From contig DFWY01000157.1 in assembly GCA_002381615.1 (NCBI GenBank), forward strand, positions 1 to 56,889: DNA of 56,889 bases, read 5' to 3'. The DNA comes from Polaromonas sp. UBA4122 (GTDB lineage Bacteria; Pseudomonadota; Gammaproteobacteria; Burkholderiales; Burkholderiaceae_C). Made by a program: the position numbers and the translations under genes. Positions 8,629 to 15,790 of the stretch are shown one piece after another (the first letter of the stretch is position 1; each line of letters starts with the position of its first letter). The notes below the pieces were generated by a model. It did no database searches, was not told where the DNA came from, and saw nothing but the letters and a program-made list of their open reading frames with translations.

Positions 8629-8866
8629 ATCCTGGAAACGGCAGTTGACCGCTTGATTACTTTGGTAAACCCGCATGAAATCGAGCTTTTTTGCCTTCGA
8701 TCACGTTCACCTTTTGGGTCAGAGCGCTACGCACCCGATGGCACTGCGCTTGCCGCACCATACGGCGTTACTCCGCCTTGCGGGCAGTAGCCCGCTGCGT
8801 TGTCGCGCCTTGTCTGGCACGCCAATCACAGCAACCTCTGGCGCGTCCAACTGCCGTTTCCAGGAT
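8629..8866. mobile_element. MITE-like element with perfect 19-bp terminal inverted repeats
   Basis: ATCCTGGAAACGGCAGTTG at 8629-8647 is exactly repeated in inverted orientation at 8848-8866. The 238-bp unit has no credible gene inside. The size and the perfect inverted ends fit a miniature inverted-repeat element moved by a transposase in trans. No target-site duplication is obvious at the outer edges. Confidence 0.55.
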
Positions 8867-8881
8867 CATTTGTCTCGTTAA

Positions 8882-8909
8882 CAAAAAAAGTCCGCAAGCT
8901 GCGGACTTC
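8882..8909 (-). terminator. Rho-independent terminator of the 8931-9095 gene
   Basis: On the minus strand the stem GTCCGCA/TGCGGAC with loop GCT is followed by seven T residues (8883-8889 on the plus strand are A). It stands 22 bases after the stop codon. Confidence 0.8.
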
Positions 8910-8930
8910 GGCGACTCAGGGTTGGCCGCT

Positions 8931-9095
8931 TCAGGCCATGTAAACGGCGATGAAAGCCAGCAGGAACATCAGCACGGCACCGACCAGGGGCAGGACGATG
9001 GGGATCAAAGGCACGATGGCCTCAACCGCATCCGGCTCGTAGGGCATGGGGCTGCCGTGTGCGGCATGGGGAGTGTGGTTTGCTGAGCTGGACAT
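8931..9095 (-). CDS. Small single-pass membrane protein
   Basis: About 54 residues. A polar N-terminus (MSSSANHTPHAAHGSPMPYE) is followed by one long hydrophobic segment, LIPIVLPLVGAVLMFLLAFI, to the C-terminus. A start at 9095 is preferred over 9170, since the upstream part lacks this composition. The clear terminator downstream supports a real transcript. No family recognised. Confidence 0.6.
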   Translation of the reverse strand: MSSSANHTPHAAHGSPMPYEPDAVEAIVPLIPIVLPLVGAVLMFLLAFIAVYMA

Positions 9096-9226
9096 GGTGA
9101 TTCCTGAAATGGCTTGAACGTCTGACAAGAGTTTACCTTTTTGAAGCGCACTGCGGTAATCACGACTCAACGCTACTTTTTGCGCGACCTTTTCTGACGC
9201 TTGTTCGCAGTCTCCCCGATACGCAC

Positions 9227-9553
9227 CTACTTACGCCCGTAGCTGCTGTCGTGGTCGGGCGCAACGGTTAGCAGCCGGATGAAGTCCCCGTCGCGATGCG
9301 CGGTGGCTCGCCGGGCCTGGGTGATGCGCAGGGAGTAAATCGCGTCAATACCCTGCGGCGGCTTGACGCTGCTGATCCTTTCCCATTTCAGCCCGCCGTC
9401 ACGGTAGAGCTGGTTCCATGTCAGTTGACGGATTTTATTCAAGGTGTCGAGCGCCGCATGCCGTTCAGGCTTTTGCAGGCCGAGCAGGTTGTCCTGAAAT
9501 ACCGGGTTGTTCAGGTCAAGCCGGACGCGTGCATCCGGGTTACTGCTGGCCAT
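9227..9553 (-). CDS. Possible toxin of a toxin-antitoxin pair
   Basis: 108 residues. The C-terminal part, IDAIYSLRITQARRATAHRD then IRLLTVAPDHDSSYGRK, resembles the strand-rich end of RelE/ParE-like toxins, where basic residues and a dHD-YG ending recur. Its start overlaps the 3' end of the upstream AbrB-like gene by 14 bases. The assignment comes from context and a weak sequence pattern; it could equally be an unrelated small protein. Confidence 0.5.
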   Translation of the reverse strand: MASSNPDARVRLDLNNPVFQDNLLGLQKPERHAALDTLNKIRQLTWNQLYRDGGLKWERISSVKPPQGIDAIYSLRITQARRATAHRDGDFIRLLTVAPDHDSSYGRK

Positions 9554-9824
9554 CAGACAGGCGGGTCAGGGTGTTGTCCAGTTCAGCATCGCTGGGTGCG
9601 TTCTGGGCGGCCCAGGCCAGTGCTTTGCCCAGGTCAGCCGCTGTTGCAGGGGCGTGGAGCCAGTGCTCGTTGTCGGGCACCACGGTAGCGGTGCGTACCA
9701 GCCAGATGCCTGGCGCTTGCTCTTCCACCAGGACTTGCCGCCCGGCGAACTGCTTGCCCAGTGAAATTTGGCCATTGGCTCCAATGACTTTGACCGTCAT
9801 GGTGTTAGACACAGCAGATCGCAT
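9540..9824 (-). CDS. AbrB/SpoVT-like protein, possible antitoxin
   Basis: 94 residues. The segment TVKVIGANGQISLGKQFAG looks like the swapped-hairpin AbrB DNA-binding fold found in many antitoxins. The rest is Ala-rich and helical, with an acidic segment, as expected for a toxin-binding tail. ATG 9824 has TAGGA 7 bases upstream, so it is preferred over the longer frame to 9941. It overlaps the putative toxin gene by 14 bases. Confidence 0.55.
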   Translation of the reverse strand: MRSAVSNTMTVKVIGANGQISLGKQFAGRQVLVEEQAPGIWLVRTATVVPDNEHWLHAPATAADLGKALAWAAQNAPSDAELDNTLTRLSDGQQ

Positions 9825-9989
9825 GGTAATTCCTAAAATAGTGTTTTCGTAAATTACTAAGGCACTAATTATATCTGCATTCTGGATGCATGGATCAAAT
9901 CCGCTGAAGGTACCGCTGTCGAAATAGGATACGAAAATCACCGACCTGCGAGCTTAAGGGAGATGGAAATTTCCGAAATACCTCTTCCC

Positions 9990-10069
9990 CGTCATTGCGA
10001 GCGAAGCGTGGCAATCCATGCCACCGTGGTGCGCGACCATGGATCGCCGCGCTTCGCTCGCGATGACGA
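9990..10069. repeat. Palindromic REP/MITE-like element
   Basis: CGTCATTGCGAGCGAAGCG on the left is mirrored by CGCTTCGCTCGCGATGACG on the right, with a second inner pair around CCATG/CATGG. This GTCATTGCGAGCGAAGC palindrome type is widespread as an intergenic repeat in many bacteria. About 80 bp, no coding content. Confidence 0.75.
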
Positions 10070-10291
10070 AACGGGTATGTTTGTAATTTCTGACTCCCTA
10101 AGGTGGCGCCATGAGGTTCTGATCCCCATTACCCGTCTGTAGCCTGGAACAACAGTCGGCTCAGGGTGAATGACTTGACCGGATTTGTGTCAAACAGTCA
10201 AGCTTGCAAAGCCTTGACGTGAATCACTTCGATTTCGCCGCTACTCTTGAGGAGCCAACCGGGGTCTGACCTCCATTAACACTTCATCGAA

Positions 10292-10305
10292 TGACAAAAA
10301 TGTCA
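10292..10305. promoter_or_regulatory. Inverted repeat upstream of the pilA sigma-54 promoter
   Basis: TGACA-AAAA-TGTCA is a perfect palindrome about 85 bases before the -24 element. More TGTC/AGTCA half-sites follow (AAGTCA, AAGTCAG, CTGTCTG). This position fits an enhancer site for an NtrC-type activator such as PilR. Binding is inferred, not shown. Confidence 0.45.
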
Positions 10306-10388
10306 GCAAATTGGGACTTGTAAGTCAAAAAAGTCAGTTCACTGTCTGTTCTGACGCCGAAATCAGTGGTTTAGGGGGCTGAACGGGC

Positions 10389-10405
10389 TGGCACAAAATC
10401 TGCTG
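10389..10405 (+). promoter_or_regulatory. Sigma-54 promoter of pilA
   Basis: TGGCACAAAATCTGCTG has GG at 10390-10391 and GC at 10402-10403 with the required 10-base spacing. It lies 40 bases before the pilA start. Type IV pilin genes are classically RpoN- and PilRS-dependent. Confidence 0.75.
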
Positions 10406-10444
10406 TAATTCTTTGCGAGTTTTTTTCTAACCAAGGAGTTTTTT

Positions 10445-10945
10445 ATGAAACGTTCCATGCAAAAGGTTCAAAAGGGTTTCACCCTAATCGAATTGATGAT
10501 CGTTGTCGCGATTATTGGTATTTTGGCTGCGGTGGCGTTGCCGGCTTATCAGGATTACACCAAGCGGGCCAAGATGTCTGAGGTGGTTTTGGCGGCCTCT
10601 GCCTGCCGTACGTCAATTACCGAGGTCTATCAAACCAACTCCGCTAACAGCTTGCCCGTAGCAGGTGCTTGGGGCTGTGAGAACTCGGTAGCACAATCCA
10701 AGTATGTCGCGTCGGTTGCTACCGATGCCAATGGCGGTGTGATCGTCACGACGCAAGGCTTTGGCGATGCAACTATTGACGGTTTCACGGTAAGCTTGGT
10801 GCCCACTGCGGCAGCGGGAGTTGCGATTGATGGAACGCATCCCCTTTCTCAATGGGTTTGCGGCAATCCTGCTGTTGTGAACGGCGGTACTGCGAAGACC
10901 ACTGTTCCTCCCAAGTTCCTGCCCGGTTCTTGCCGCGGAACCTGA
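10445..10945 (+). CDS. pilA: Type IV pilin major subunit
   Basis: 166 residues. An 11-residue basic leader ending KG precedes the conserved helix [20 protein letters not shown], with the mature Phe1 and Glu5 needed for PilD cleavage, methylation and assembly. The C-terminal region has two cysteines (WVC and GSC) that likely form the disulfide loop of type IVa pilins. AAGGAG lies 6 bases before the ATG. The gene has its own sigma-54 promoter and a strong terminator, and the pilin-glycosylating ligase gene follows. Confidence 0.95.
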   Translation: MKRSMQKVQKGFTLIELMIVVAIIGILAAVALPAYQDYTKRAKMSEVVLAASACRTSITEVYQTNSANSLPVAGAWGCENSVAQSKYVASVATDANGGVIVTTQGFGDATIDGFTVSLVPTAAAGVAIDGTHPLSQWVCGNPAVVNGGTAKTTVPPKFLPGSCRGT

Positions 10946-10972
10946 TCTTGTCGAGTTGGTTTTTCGCCTGTA

Positions 10973-10996
10973 AAACGCCCCGCTCGGGGCGTTTTT
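10973..10996 (+). terminator. pilA terminator overlapping the next gene's ribosome site
   Basis: AAACGCCCCG-CT-CGGGGCGTTTTT is a strong GC stem with a T run, 27 bases after the pilA stop. The right arm contains the only purine-rich sequence before the ATG at 10999. Confidence 0.88.
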
Positions 10997-10998
10997 CT

Positions 10999-12681
10999 AT
11001 GCTGGGTGCCGGAAGTCCGATCGGCATCCTGGCGGCCCTGCTTCTCCTGTTGGCCTGGCTTCAACCGTTCCATTTTTTACCCTGGGTCAGCTGGCATAGC
11101 GAGGTGCTGGCTTTTTTGGCGATCCTGCTCCTCGCCTGGTATGGAATATTTGGCGCTGCAAAAAAAAATCTTTCAGCCGCCATTACTTTTCCTGTTACCG
11201 CGATCCCCCTGATCGCGTTGGTACTGCTGATCTGGATTCAGGCCGCTACCGGCTTGATCACTTTCTGGGGTGATGCTTTCGTACTAACCATTTACATGCT
11301 CATTTGCGTTGCAGGCATGGCACTGGGACACGCCAGCAGCAACGAGCAAAAAACTTACACCTTGCTGGCTGGCACGCTGCTGCTGGGCGCATTTTTGTCG
11401 GCAGTCGTGGCTTTTATTCAGGCCTTTGAGTTATGGGAGACCTTCCCCTGGATCAATCGCATGCTGCAACTGCGTCGGCCGGGCGGTAATCTGGGGCAGC
11501 CCAATCAATTGGCGACTTTGCTCTTGATGGGCCTGGCCAGTTTGTTGTTTTTGTTTGAGTCCAGGAAGCTGACCGCCCTGCCATCAGGTTTATTCGCGCT
11601 CACCTTGTTCATTGGATTGGCCGCTACCGAATCCAGAACCGGAGTTCTTAGTTTTTTCATTTTGATACTTTGGTGGTTTGCCAAGCGAAAGTCGCTTGGC
11701 TCTAGGCTTTCGCCTTGGGGCGTCTTGCTTGCCGGGCTCGGATTTTTATGCCTGTTCTGGACCTGGCCCTTGCTTATGGCGGCAATACAAATAACCGGCG
11801 TCGGCGCTCATGTCGATACCAGTGTCGGCCTCCGGTGGTTGGTGTGGCCCCAGCTGATTGATGCGCTGCTGCAACGACCCTGGTTTGGATGGGGCCTTGG
11901 TCAGGTTTCATCCGCGCAGAACGCCGTGACCCACTCCTATTCCAGCAGTGGGTCTTTCACTTTTGCACACAACATTTTGCTGGACTTGGCTTTGGGCGTT
12001 GGCCTGCCACTGGCTGGGGTTGGGGTTTTGCTCACTGCGGTTTGGCTGTGGCGGCGTATGCGGGCGGCCAGGCAATGGGCGCCCTGGTACTGTCTGGCGG
12101 TGGTGTTGCCGGTGGCCGTGCATTCGATGCTGGAGTTTCCGTTTGCCTATGCGTACTTTCTGGTGCCTGTCATGCTCGCGCTGGGCGCACTAGAGGGGAT
12201 GACGGGAACTAAACCGGCATTTCGCTTGGGCGTGAAAACGGTGGCGGCGATGCTGTTCGTCACGACGGCGGTGATGGCTTGGTCGGTTGTTGAATACCTG
12301 GCGATCGAAGAAGATTTTCGTATTGTGCGATTCGAGGCGCTTCGGATTGGCAATACACCGGCAAGTTACCAGAGACCCCATGTGGTCCTGTTAACGCAAT
12401 TGGATGCGTTGTTAAACGGGGGGCGCATCGTCCCCAAGCCGGGTATGACTGTTGATGAATTGGATCTGGCCAGAAAAGTCGCGTTACGCTTCCCCTGGCC
12501 AGCAACTCAAAATCGTTACGCTCTGTCGCTGGCATTGAACGGCGATCCAGATGAAGCCGTTCGCCAGTTGCGCGTCATGCGGGCGCTGCATGGCGAAAAG
12601 ACCTATGTGCAGATCAAAGAGGGCTGGATCAATCTGGCAAATGAAAAATACCCTCAGCTGCGTAAGCTGAAATTGCCTTGA
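10999..12681 (+). CDS. pglL: Pilin O-oligosaccharyltransferase (PglL/TfpO, Wzy/WaaL family)
   Basis: 560 residues, with about ten or more membrane segments and a C-terminal soluble tail. PglL-type ligases transfer lipid-linked glycans to serine or threonine of pilin in the periplasm. The motif RRPGGNLGQPNQLATLL is characteristic of the family, and the later loop HNILLDLALGVGLPLAG carries the histidine of Wzy_C ligases. The start ATG at 10999 is 3 bases after the pilA terminator, so translation of read-through mRNA may be limited by the hairpin. A longer in-frame reading would overlap pilA and lacks homology. Confidence 0.85.
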   Translation: MLGAGSPIGILAALLLLLAWLQPFHFLPWVSWHSEVLAFLAILLLAWYGIFGAAKKNLSAAITFPVTAIPLIALVLLIWIQAATGLITFWGDAFVLTIYMLICVAGMALGHASSNEQKTYTLLAGTLLLGAFLSAVVAFIQAFELWETFPWINRMLQLRRPGGNLGQPNQLATLLLMGLASLLFLFESRKLTALPSGLFALTLFIGLAATESRTGVLSFFILILWWFAKRKSLGSRLSPWGVLLAGLGFLCLFWTWPLLMAAIQITGVGAHVDTSVGLRWLVWPQLIDALLQRPWFGWGLGQVSSAQNAVTHSYSSSGSFTFAHNILLDLALGVGLPLAGVGVLLTAVWLWRRMRAARQWAPWYCLAVVLPVAVHSMLEFPFAYAYFLVPVMLALGALEGMTGTKPAFRLGVKTVAAMLFVTTAVMAWSVVEYLAIEEDFRIVRFEALRIGNTPASYQRPHVVLLTQLDALLNGGRIVPKPGMTVDELDLARKVALRFPWPATQNRYALSLALNGDPDEAVRQLRVMRALHGEKTYVQIKEGWINLANEKYPQLRKLKLP

Positions 12682-12925
12682 CACGGTACTGCGTGAATGC
12701 AAATAGGGGGTCAGTCCAATACTGTTCAGATAGAAGCCATCTTCGCCGGATACGAGGCGCCCGCTGAGCGTTTGTGGGTGGCCGGGGGTGGCCGGTGGCC
12801 CGGCTGCGGGGCAGGCAAAGGGCATAATGGAGTCGCTGCATGGCGTGCGGAAAACAGGGGGTCACCGCAGTCCAGGGCATCGAATTTGCAGTAGTCCTAC
12901 ATTAGTCAACCCAATTGGAGTCTCC

Positions 12926-13225
12926 ATGAAATTCACTTCCCGCCTGCTTTGTGGAATCGCCTTTTCCACCATCATGATATCCGCGGTAATGGCCGGCGAA
13001 GGCAAGGTTGTCAGTTCCATCACTACTGCGGGCTATACCTATGTCGAAGTCAACCAGAACGGCAAAAATGTGTGGATTGCCGCGAACCAGATCAAAGTCA
13101 AGCCAGGCAACCAGATTCGCTTTGGTGAAGGCTCCATGATGACAAACTTCCACAGCAACTCACTCAATCGCACCTTCCCCGCAGTGTTGTTTGTCAATGA
13201 TGCCGCGGTGACCGCCGAGAAATAA
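12926..13225 (+). CDS. Small exported NrfJ-like protein, copy A
   Basis: 99 residues. A signal peptide (MKFTSRLLCGIAFS... ending VMA) precedes a small beta domain. GYTYVEVNQNGKNVWIAA, then GNQIRFGEG and MMTNFHSNSLNRTF, fit the NrfJ-related proteins seen near cytochrome c nitrite reductases and other periplasmic redox genes. TTGGAG lies 5 bases upstream of the ATG. It differs from copy B in only five residues. Its role is unknown; it has no nrf genes around it here. Confidence 0.75.
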   Translation: MKFTSRLLCGIAFSTIMISAVMAGEGKVVSSITTAGYTYVEVNQNGKNVWIAANQIKVKPGNQIRFGEGSMMTNFHSNSLNRTFPAVLFVNDAAVTAEK

Positions 13226-13228
13226 TTC

Positions 13229-13305
13229 GACCTGAAGCAGCTATTAATTTGATAGCTTATTGTGCCCGCCCTTGCTGGGCTTCAGGCACTTTTTTCTTGA
13301 ATTTC
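13229..13305 (+). repeat. AGCTAT-type repeat copy after NrfJ-like gene A
   Basis: CAGCTATTAATTTGATAGCT, then TGTGCCCGCCCTTGCTGGGC and a CAGGCACTTTTTTCTT tail. Two hairpins are visible (AGCTAT/ATAGCT and GCCC/GGGC) followed by a T run, so it may double as the gene's terminator. Confidence 0.65.
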
Positions 13306-13426
13306 TCGCCCTGGATGCAGACCAGCGCCTTGACGCTGCACGCTCAGGGGATTAATTGGGGCAGATTCTAATTAAATCACCGGTTGAGTTTGCTGCTTAC
13401 CGGCAAGCGGTATAAAATACCCGATC

Positions 13427-13705
13427 ATGATCCAGTCATTCAAGTGCGCAGACACCCAGGCCCTCTTTGAAACCGGCAAGTCCAGACGGTTTGCCAATAT
13501 CAGGGAAGTGGCTGAGCGCAAGCTGACGCAGTTGGCGGCCGCGACGACGCTTGAGTTCCTCAAATCGCCGCCCGGCAACCATCTTGAGCTACTAACGCGC
13601 GACCGCGAGGGTCAGCACAGCATTCGCATTAACAAACAGTGGCGCGTGTGCTTCGTGTGGACTGCCGAGGGCCCGAACGATGTTGAGATTGTGGATTACC
13701 ACTGA
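13427..13705 (+). CDS. higB: HigB-type toxin (RelE superfamily)
   Basis: 92 residues. HigB is a ribosome-dependent mRNA endonuclease. Typical features are the opening IQSFKCADTQALFETGKSRR, a central helix pair, HSIRINKQWRVCFVW and the ending EIVDYH. The antitoxin gene follows 24 bases later, in the inverted toxin-first order of higBA loci. Confidence 0.9.
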   Translation: MIQSFKCADTQALFETGKSRRFANIREVAERKLTQLAAATTLEFLKSPPGNHLELLTRDREGQHSIRINKQWRVCFVWTAEGPNDVEIVDYH

Positions 13706-13729
13706 CTTTTTTATGCCATGGAGGGCAAC

Positions 13730-14035
13730 ATGATCAAAAACGGAATGCGGCCGGTTCACCCCGGCGAAGTCTTGCGCGAGGACTTTTTGAAGCCGCTCCA
13801 GATGAGCGCCAACGCGCTGTCCAAGGCGCTGCATGTGCCGGCCGGGCGCATCAACGACATCGTGCTGGAGCGACGCGGCGTGACGCCCGACACCGCCTTG
13901 CGCCTTGCGCGCTTTTTTGGCGGCGACGCGCAGTCGTGGCTCAATCTGCAGCAGATGTATGACCTCAAGCTGACTGAGCGCGAAAAGGCCAAGCAAATAG
14001 AAGCCGAAATTGAGCCGCTGGCGCTCGCTGCCTAA
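13730..14035 (+). CDS. higA: HigA-type antitoxin (XRE family)
   Basis: 101 residues. It neutralises HigB and represses the operon. MRPVHPGEVLREDFLKPLQM, then a helix-turn-helix, LSKALHVPAGRINDIVLERR, and the ending LARFFGGDAQSWLNLQQMYD are diagnostic for the HigA group. ATG 13730 has GGAGG 5 bases upstream; an upstream ATG at 13718 overlaps that ribosome site and is less likely. Confidence 0.92.
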   Translation: MIKNGMRPVHPGEVLREDFLKPLQMSANALSKALHVPAGRINDIVLERRGVTPDTALRLARFFGGDAQSWLNLQQMYDLKLTEREKAKQIEAEIEPLALAA

Positions 14036-14351
14036 GATGCGCAAAGAGCGCATTGGGAGGCAGATGCCAATTGATTTCTGCGATGACTTGGGATCGCGGT
14101 GTATCAACAATGTTGACGCCGGTGGCGGGTCGTGGCGGGTCGTGGTGGGGTCCAGGGTCAGGTCTCCCATTTCCCAAACGGAAGTGTTGATGTCGCTTGG
14201 ACCTGCGCGCCAGCACCTGAGGAGAGTTGCTCAGGAATGAAGAGCTGGACGGTAGGCCCGATTCAATTCGCCAGCCACTAACTCAAGTCGTTTGTCCAGG
14301 GTCCAGTTTAGAGTTCTGTCGCTGCGCAGCGTTGAGGCGAGCAGGTTCCAA
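14036..14351. other. Non-coding stretch between the two toxin-antitoxin modules
   Basis: 316 bases between convergent modules. It has a short degenerate tandem (GGCGGGTCGTGGCGGGTCGT) at about 14121-14145 and no credible gene. Confidence 0.4.
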
Positions 14352-14630
14352 TTAATGTTTCAAGTCCCGATAGAAGTTTTCATGGGGCCCCACGGCTTCC
14401 AGGTACACCAGGCGAACACCTTCAGCCAATGTGTAGCCCAGCAGATACAACTGTCCTGCGCTGCGAAACTTGAAGACACGCAGCGCTGCCAGATCGCCCT
14501 TCTTGCGCTCCCCGATTTCTGGATTTTGCGTTAGCTCATCGACTGCCGCGTCCACATCAGCGGCAGTATTGCCGTGCAACTTTTTATATTGCCGTGCAAA
14601 TCGCCGGGTTTGCTGGACTGACCACGTCAT
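14352..14630 (-). CDS. ParE/RelE-family toxin
   Basis: 92 residues. MTWSVQQTRRFARQYKKLHG, then IGERKKGDLAALRVFKFRSA and QLYLLGYTLAEGVRLVYLEA with HENFYRDLK at the end, are typical of the RelE/ParE fold. Its start overlaps the antitoxin stop by 4 bases (ATGA). The exact target (gyrase or mRNA) cannot be read from the sequence. Confidence 0.88.
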   Translation of the reverse strand: MTWSVQQTRRFARQYKKLHGNTAADVDAAVDELTQNPEIGERKKGDLAALRVFKFRSAGQLYLLGYTLAEGVRLVYLEAVGPHENFYRDLKH

Positions 14631-14860
14631 ACGCGACCACTCCGGGGCACAAACGGCTCGGATTGGGCACGCGGTTCAGCCATCGAAGCCAAGGACTCTG
14701 CTACAAAACTGACCGGCAGATCGGGGTTATCGAGTGCGGCTCGCCCCACCCGTGCCCAGAACTCGATTTGGCCTGCAATGGAGCGATGCTCCACCGTCGC
14801 ATCTTGCTTGGCTTGCTCGTACAGTTCCTGATTAATCCGTATTGACGTGCTTGTTGACAT
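14627..14860 (-). CDS. ParD-like antitoxin
   Basis: 77 residues. The N-terminus SIRINQELYEQAKQDATVEH followed by SIAGQIEFWARVGRAALDNP resembles a ribbon-helix-helix DNA-binding fold of ParD-like antitoxins, and the tail would wrap the toxin. It is first in the operon and overlaps the toxin gene by 4 bases. Confidence 0.85.
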   Translation of the reverse strand: MSTSTSIRINQELYEQAKQDATVEHRSIAGQIEFWARVGRAALDNPDLPVSFVAESLASMAEPRAQSEPFVPRSGRV

Positions 14861-14872
14861 TCTGATATCTCC

Positions 14873-14892
14873 GGTAAAATTACCACAATTGT
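14873..14892 (-). promoter_or_regulatory. Palindromic operator upstream of the parDE-like operon
   Basis: GGTAAAATTACC and ACAATTGT are two adjacent perfect palindromes 13 bases before the antitoxin start. This is where an autoregulating ribbon-helix-helix antitoxin would bind. The function is inferred. Confidence 0.5.
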
Positions 14893-15232
14893 AGTAGAAA
14901 CTTGGTTCTTACGGGCGCATCAACGACATCGAGCGATATACAGGACACCTACTTACTGAGACAAGAGGCAATAGCTGAGTCATGTCTCCCATTGCCCGTA
15001 AAGAGCCTTTTTCAATTTTGCGCATCAATCCCCATTCGGCTGACCATTGAACTGGATTTTTTAGGTGGTTTTTGGTGTGATGTTGCTATTATTTCAGTAG
15101 CTGCTTGCATCCGTCATATATGCGGAAACAGGGTATTTTGTGCTCAATTTAAAGCGTCAAGATGCCAGGGCACTTTGCCAAATGTCAGCCTTTCGTAACA
15201 TGCCGGATACGCAGTGCGTCCACTGCGTTGTG
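14893..15232. other. Non-coding stretch with one AGCTAT repeat
   Basis: 340 bases, more AT-rich than the surroundings. It holds the AGCTAT-type repeat at 15086-15150 and nothing else recognisable. Confidence 0.45.
15086..15150 (+). repeat. Dispersed AGCTAT-type repeat copy
   Basis: TTGCTATTATTTCAGTAGCT, then GCTTGCATCCGTCATATATG and a GGGTATTTTGTGCTCAAT tail. Same block order as the other copies. Confidence 0.6.
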
Positions 15233-15372
15233 GGAGTGGCCGGTGACTCGGCTGCGGGGCAGGCAAGGCGCATAATTGCGCTGCGCATGGCGTGCGGAAA
15301 ACAGGGGGTCACCGCAGTCCAGGGCACCGAATTTGCAGTAGTCCTACATTAGTCAACCCGATTGGAGTCTCC

Positions 15373-15672
15373 ATGAAATTCACTTCCCGCCTGCTTTGTG
15401 GAATCGCCTTTTCCACCGTCATGATGTCCGCGGTAATGGCCGGCGAAGGCAAGGTCGTCAGTTCCATCACTACTGCGGGCTATACCTATGTCGAAGTCAA
15501 CCAGAACGGCAAAAATGTGTGGATTGCCGCGAACCAGATCAAAGTCAAGCCAGGCAACCGGATTCGCTTTGGTGAAGGCTCCATGATGACAAACTTCCAC
15601 AGCAGTTCGCTCAATCGCACCTTCCCCGCAGTGTTGTTTGTCAATGATGCCGCGGTGACCGCCGAGAAATAA
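15373..15672 (+). CDS. Small exported NrfJ-like protein, copy B
   Basis: 99 residues, almost the same as copy A at 12926-13225. The differences are in the signal peptide (VMM for IMI) and at three or so positions later (NRIRF for NQIRF, HSSSL for HSNSL). The same leader and ribosome site precede it. The near identity of both copies, including non-coding flanks, shows a recent duplication or gene conversion. Confidence 0.75.
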   Translation: MKFTSRLLCGIAFSTVMMSAVMAGEGKVVSSITTAGYTYVEVNQNGKNVWIAANQIKVKPGNRIRFGEGSMMTNFHSSSLNRTFPAVLFVNDAAVTAEK

Positions 15673-15685
15673 TTCGACCCGAATC

Positions 15686-15760
15686 AGCTATTAATCTAAT
15701 AGCTGATTGTGCCCGCCCTTATTGGGATACAGGCACTTTTTCCTTAAATTTCTCGTTCTG
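15686..15760 (+). repeat. AGCTAT-type repeat copy after NrfJ-like gene B
   Basis: CAGCTATTAATCTAATAGCT, TGCCCGCCCTTATTGGG, then CAGGCACTTTTTCCTTAAA. It is part of the duplicated unit but more diverged than the gene. Between convergent genes, its hairpins may serve as terminator. Confidence 0.65.
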
Positions 15761-15790
15761 GATTCGGGTCGGCGCCTTGACGCTGCACGC

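Larger units (their letters stand above)
9825..10444. other. Intergenic region upstream of pilA
   Basis: 620 bases with no credible gene. It holds an inverted-repeat element (9990-10069), a TGACA-N4-TGTCA palindrome (10292-10305) and the sigma-54 promoter of pilA (10389-10405). Confidence 0.7.
12785..13349 (+). repeat. Direct repeat A (about 565 bp) flanking the toxin-antitoxin islet
   Basis: Nearly identical to 15233-15796 at a constant offset of 2447 bases over the gene and its 3' flank. It includes the NrfJ-like gene, its upstream leader (ACAGGGGGTCACCGCAGTCC) and the trailing AGCTAT repeat, and ends at CTGCACGCTCAGGG. In copy B that last stretch is the end of ilvA. Confidence 0.9.

Noticed and set aside
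12926-15672. The NrfJ-like twins as part of the toxin-antitoxin systems
   Set aside because: They have signal peptides and are outside both modules, which are complete without them.
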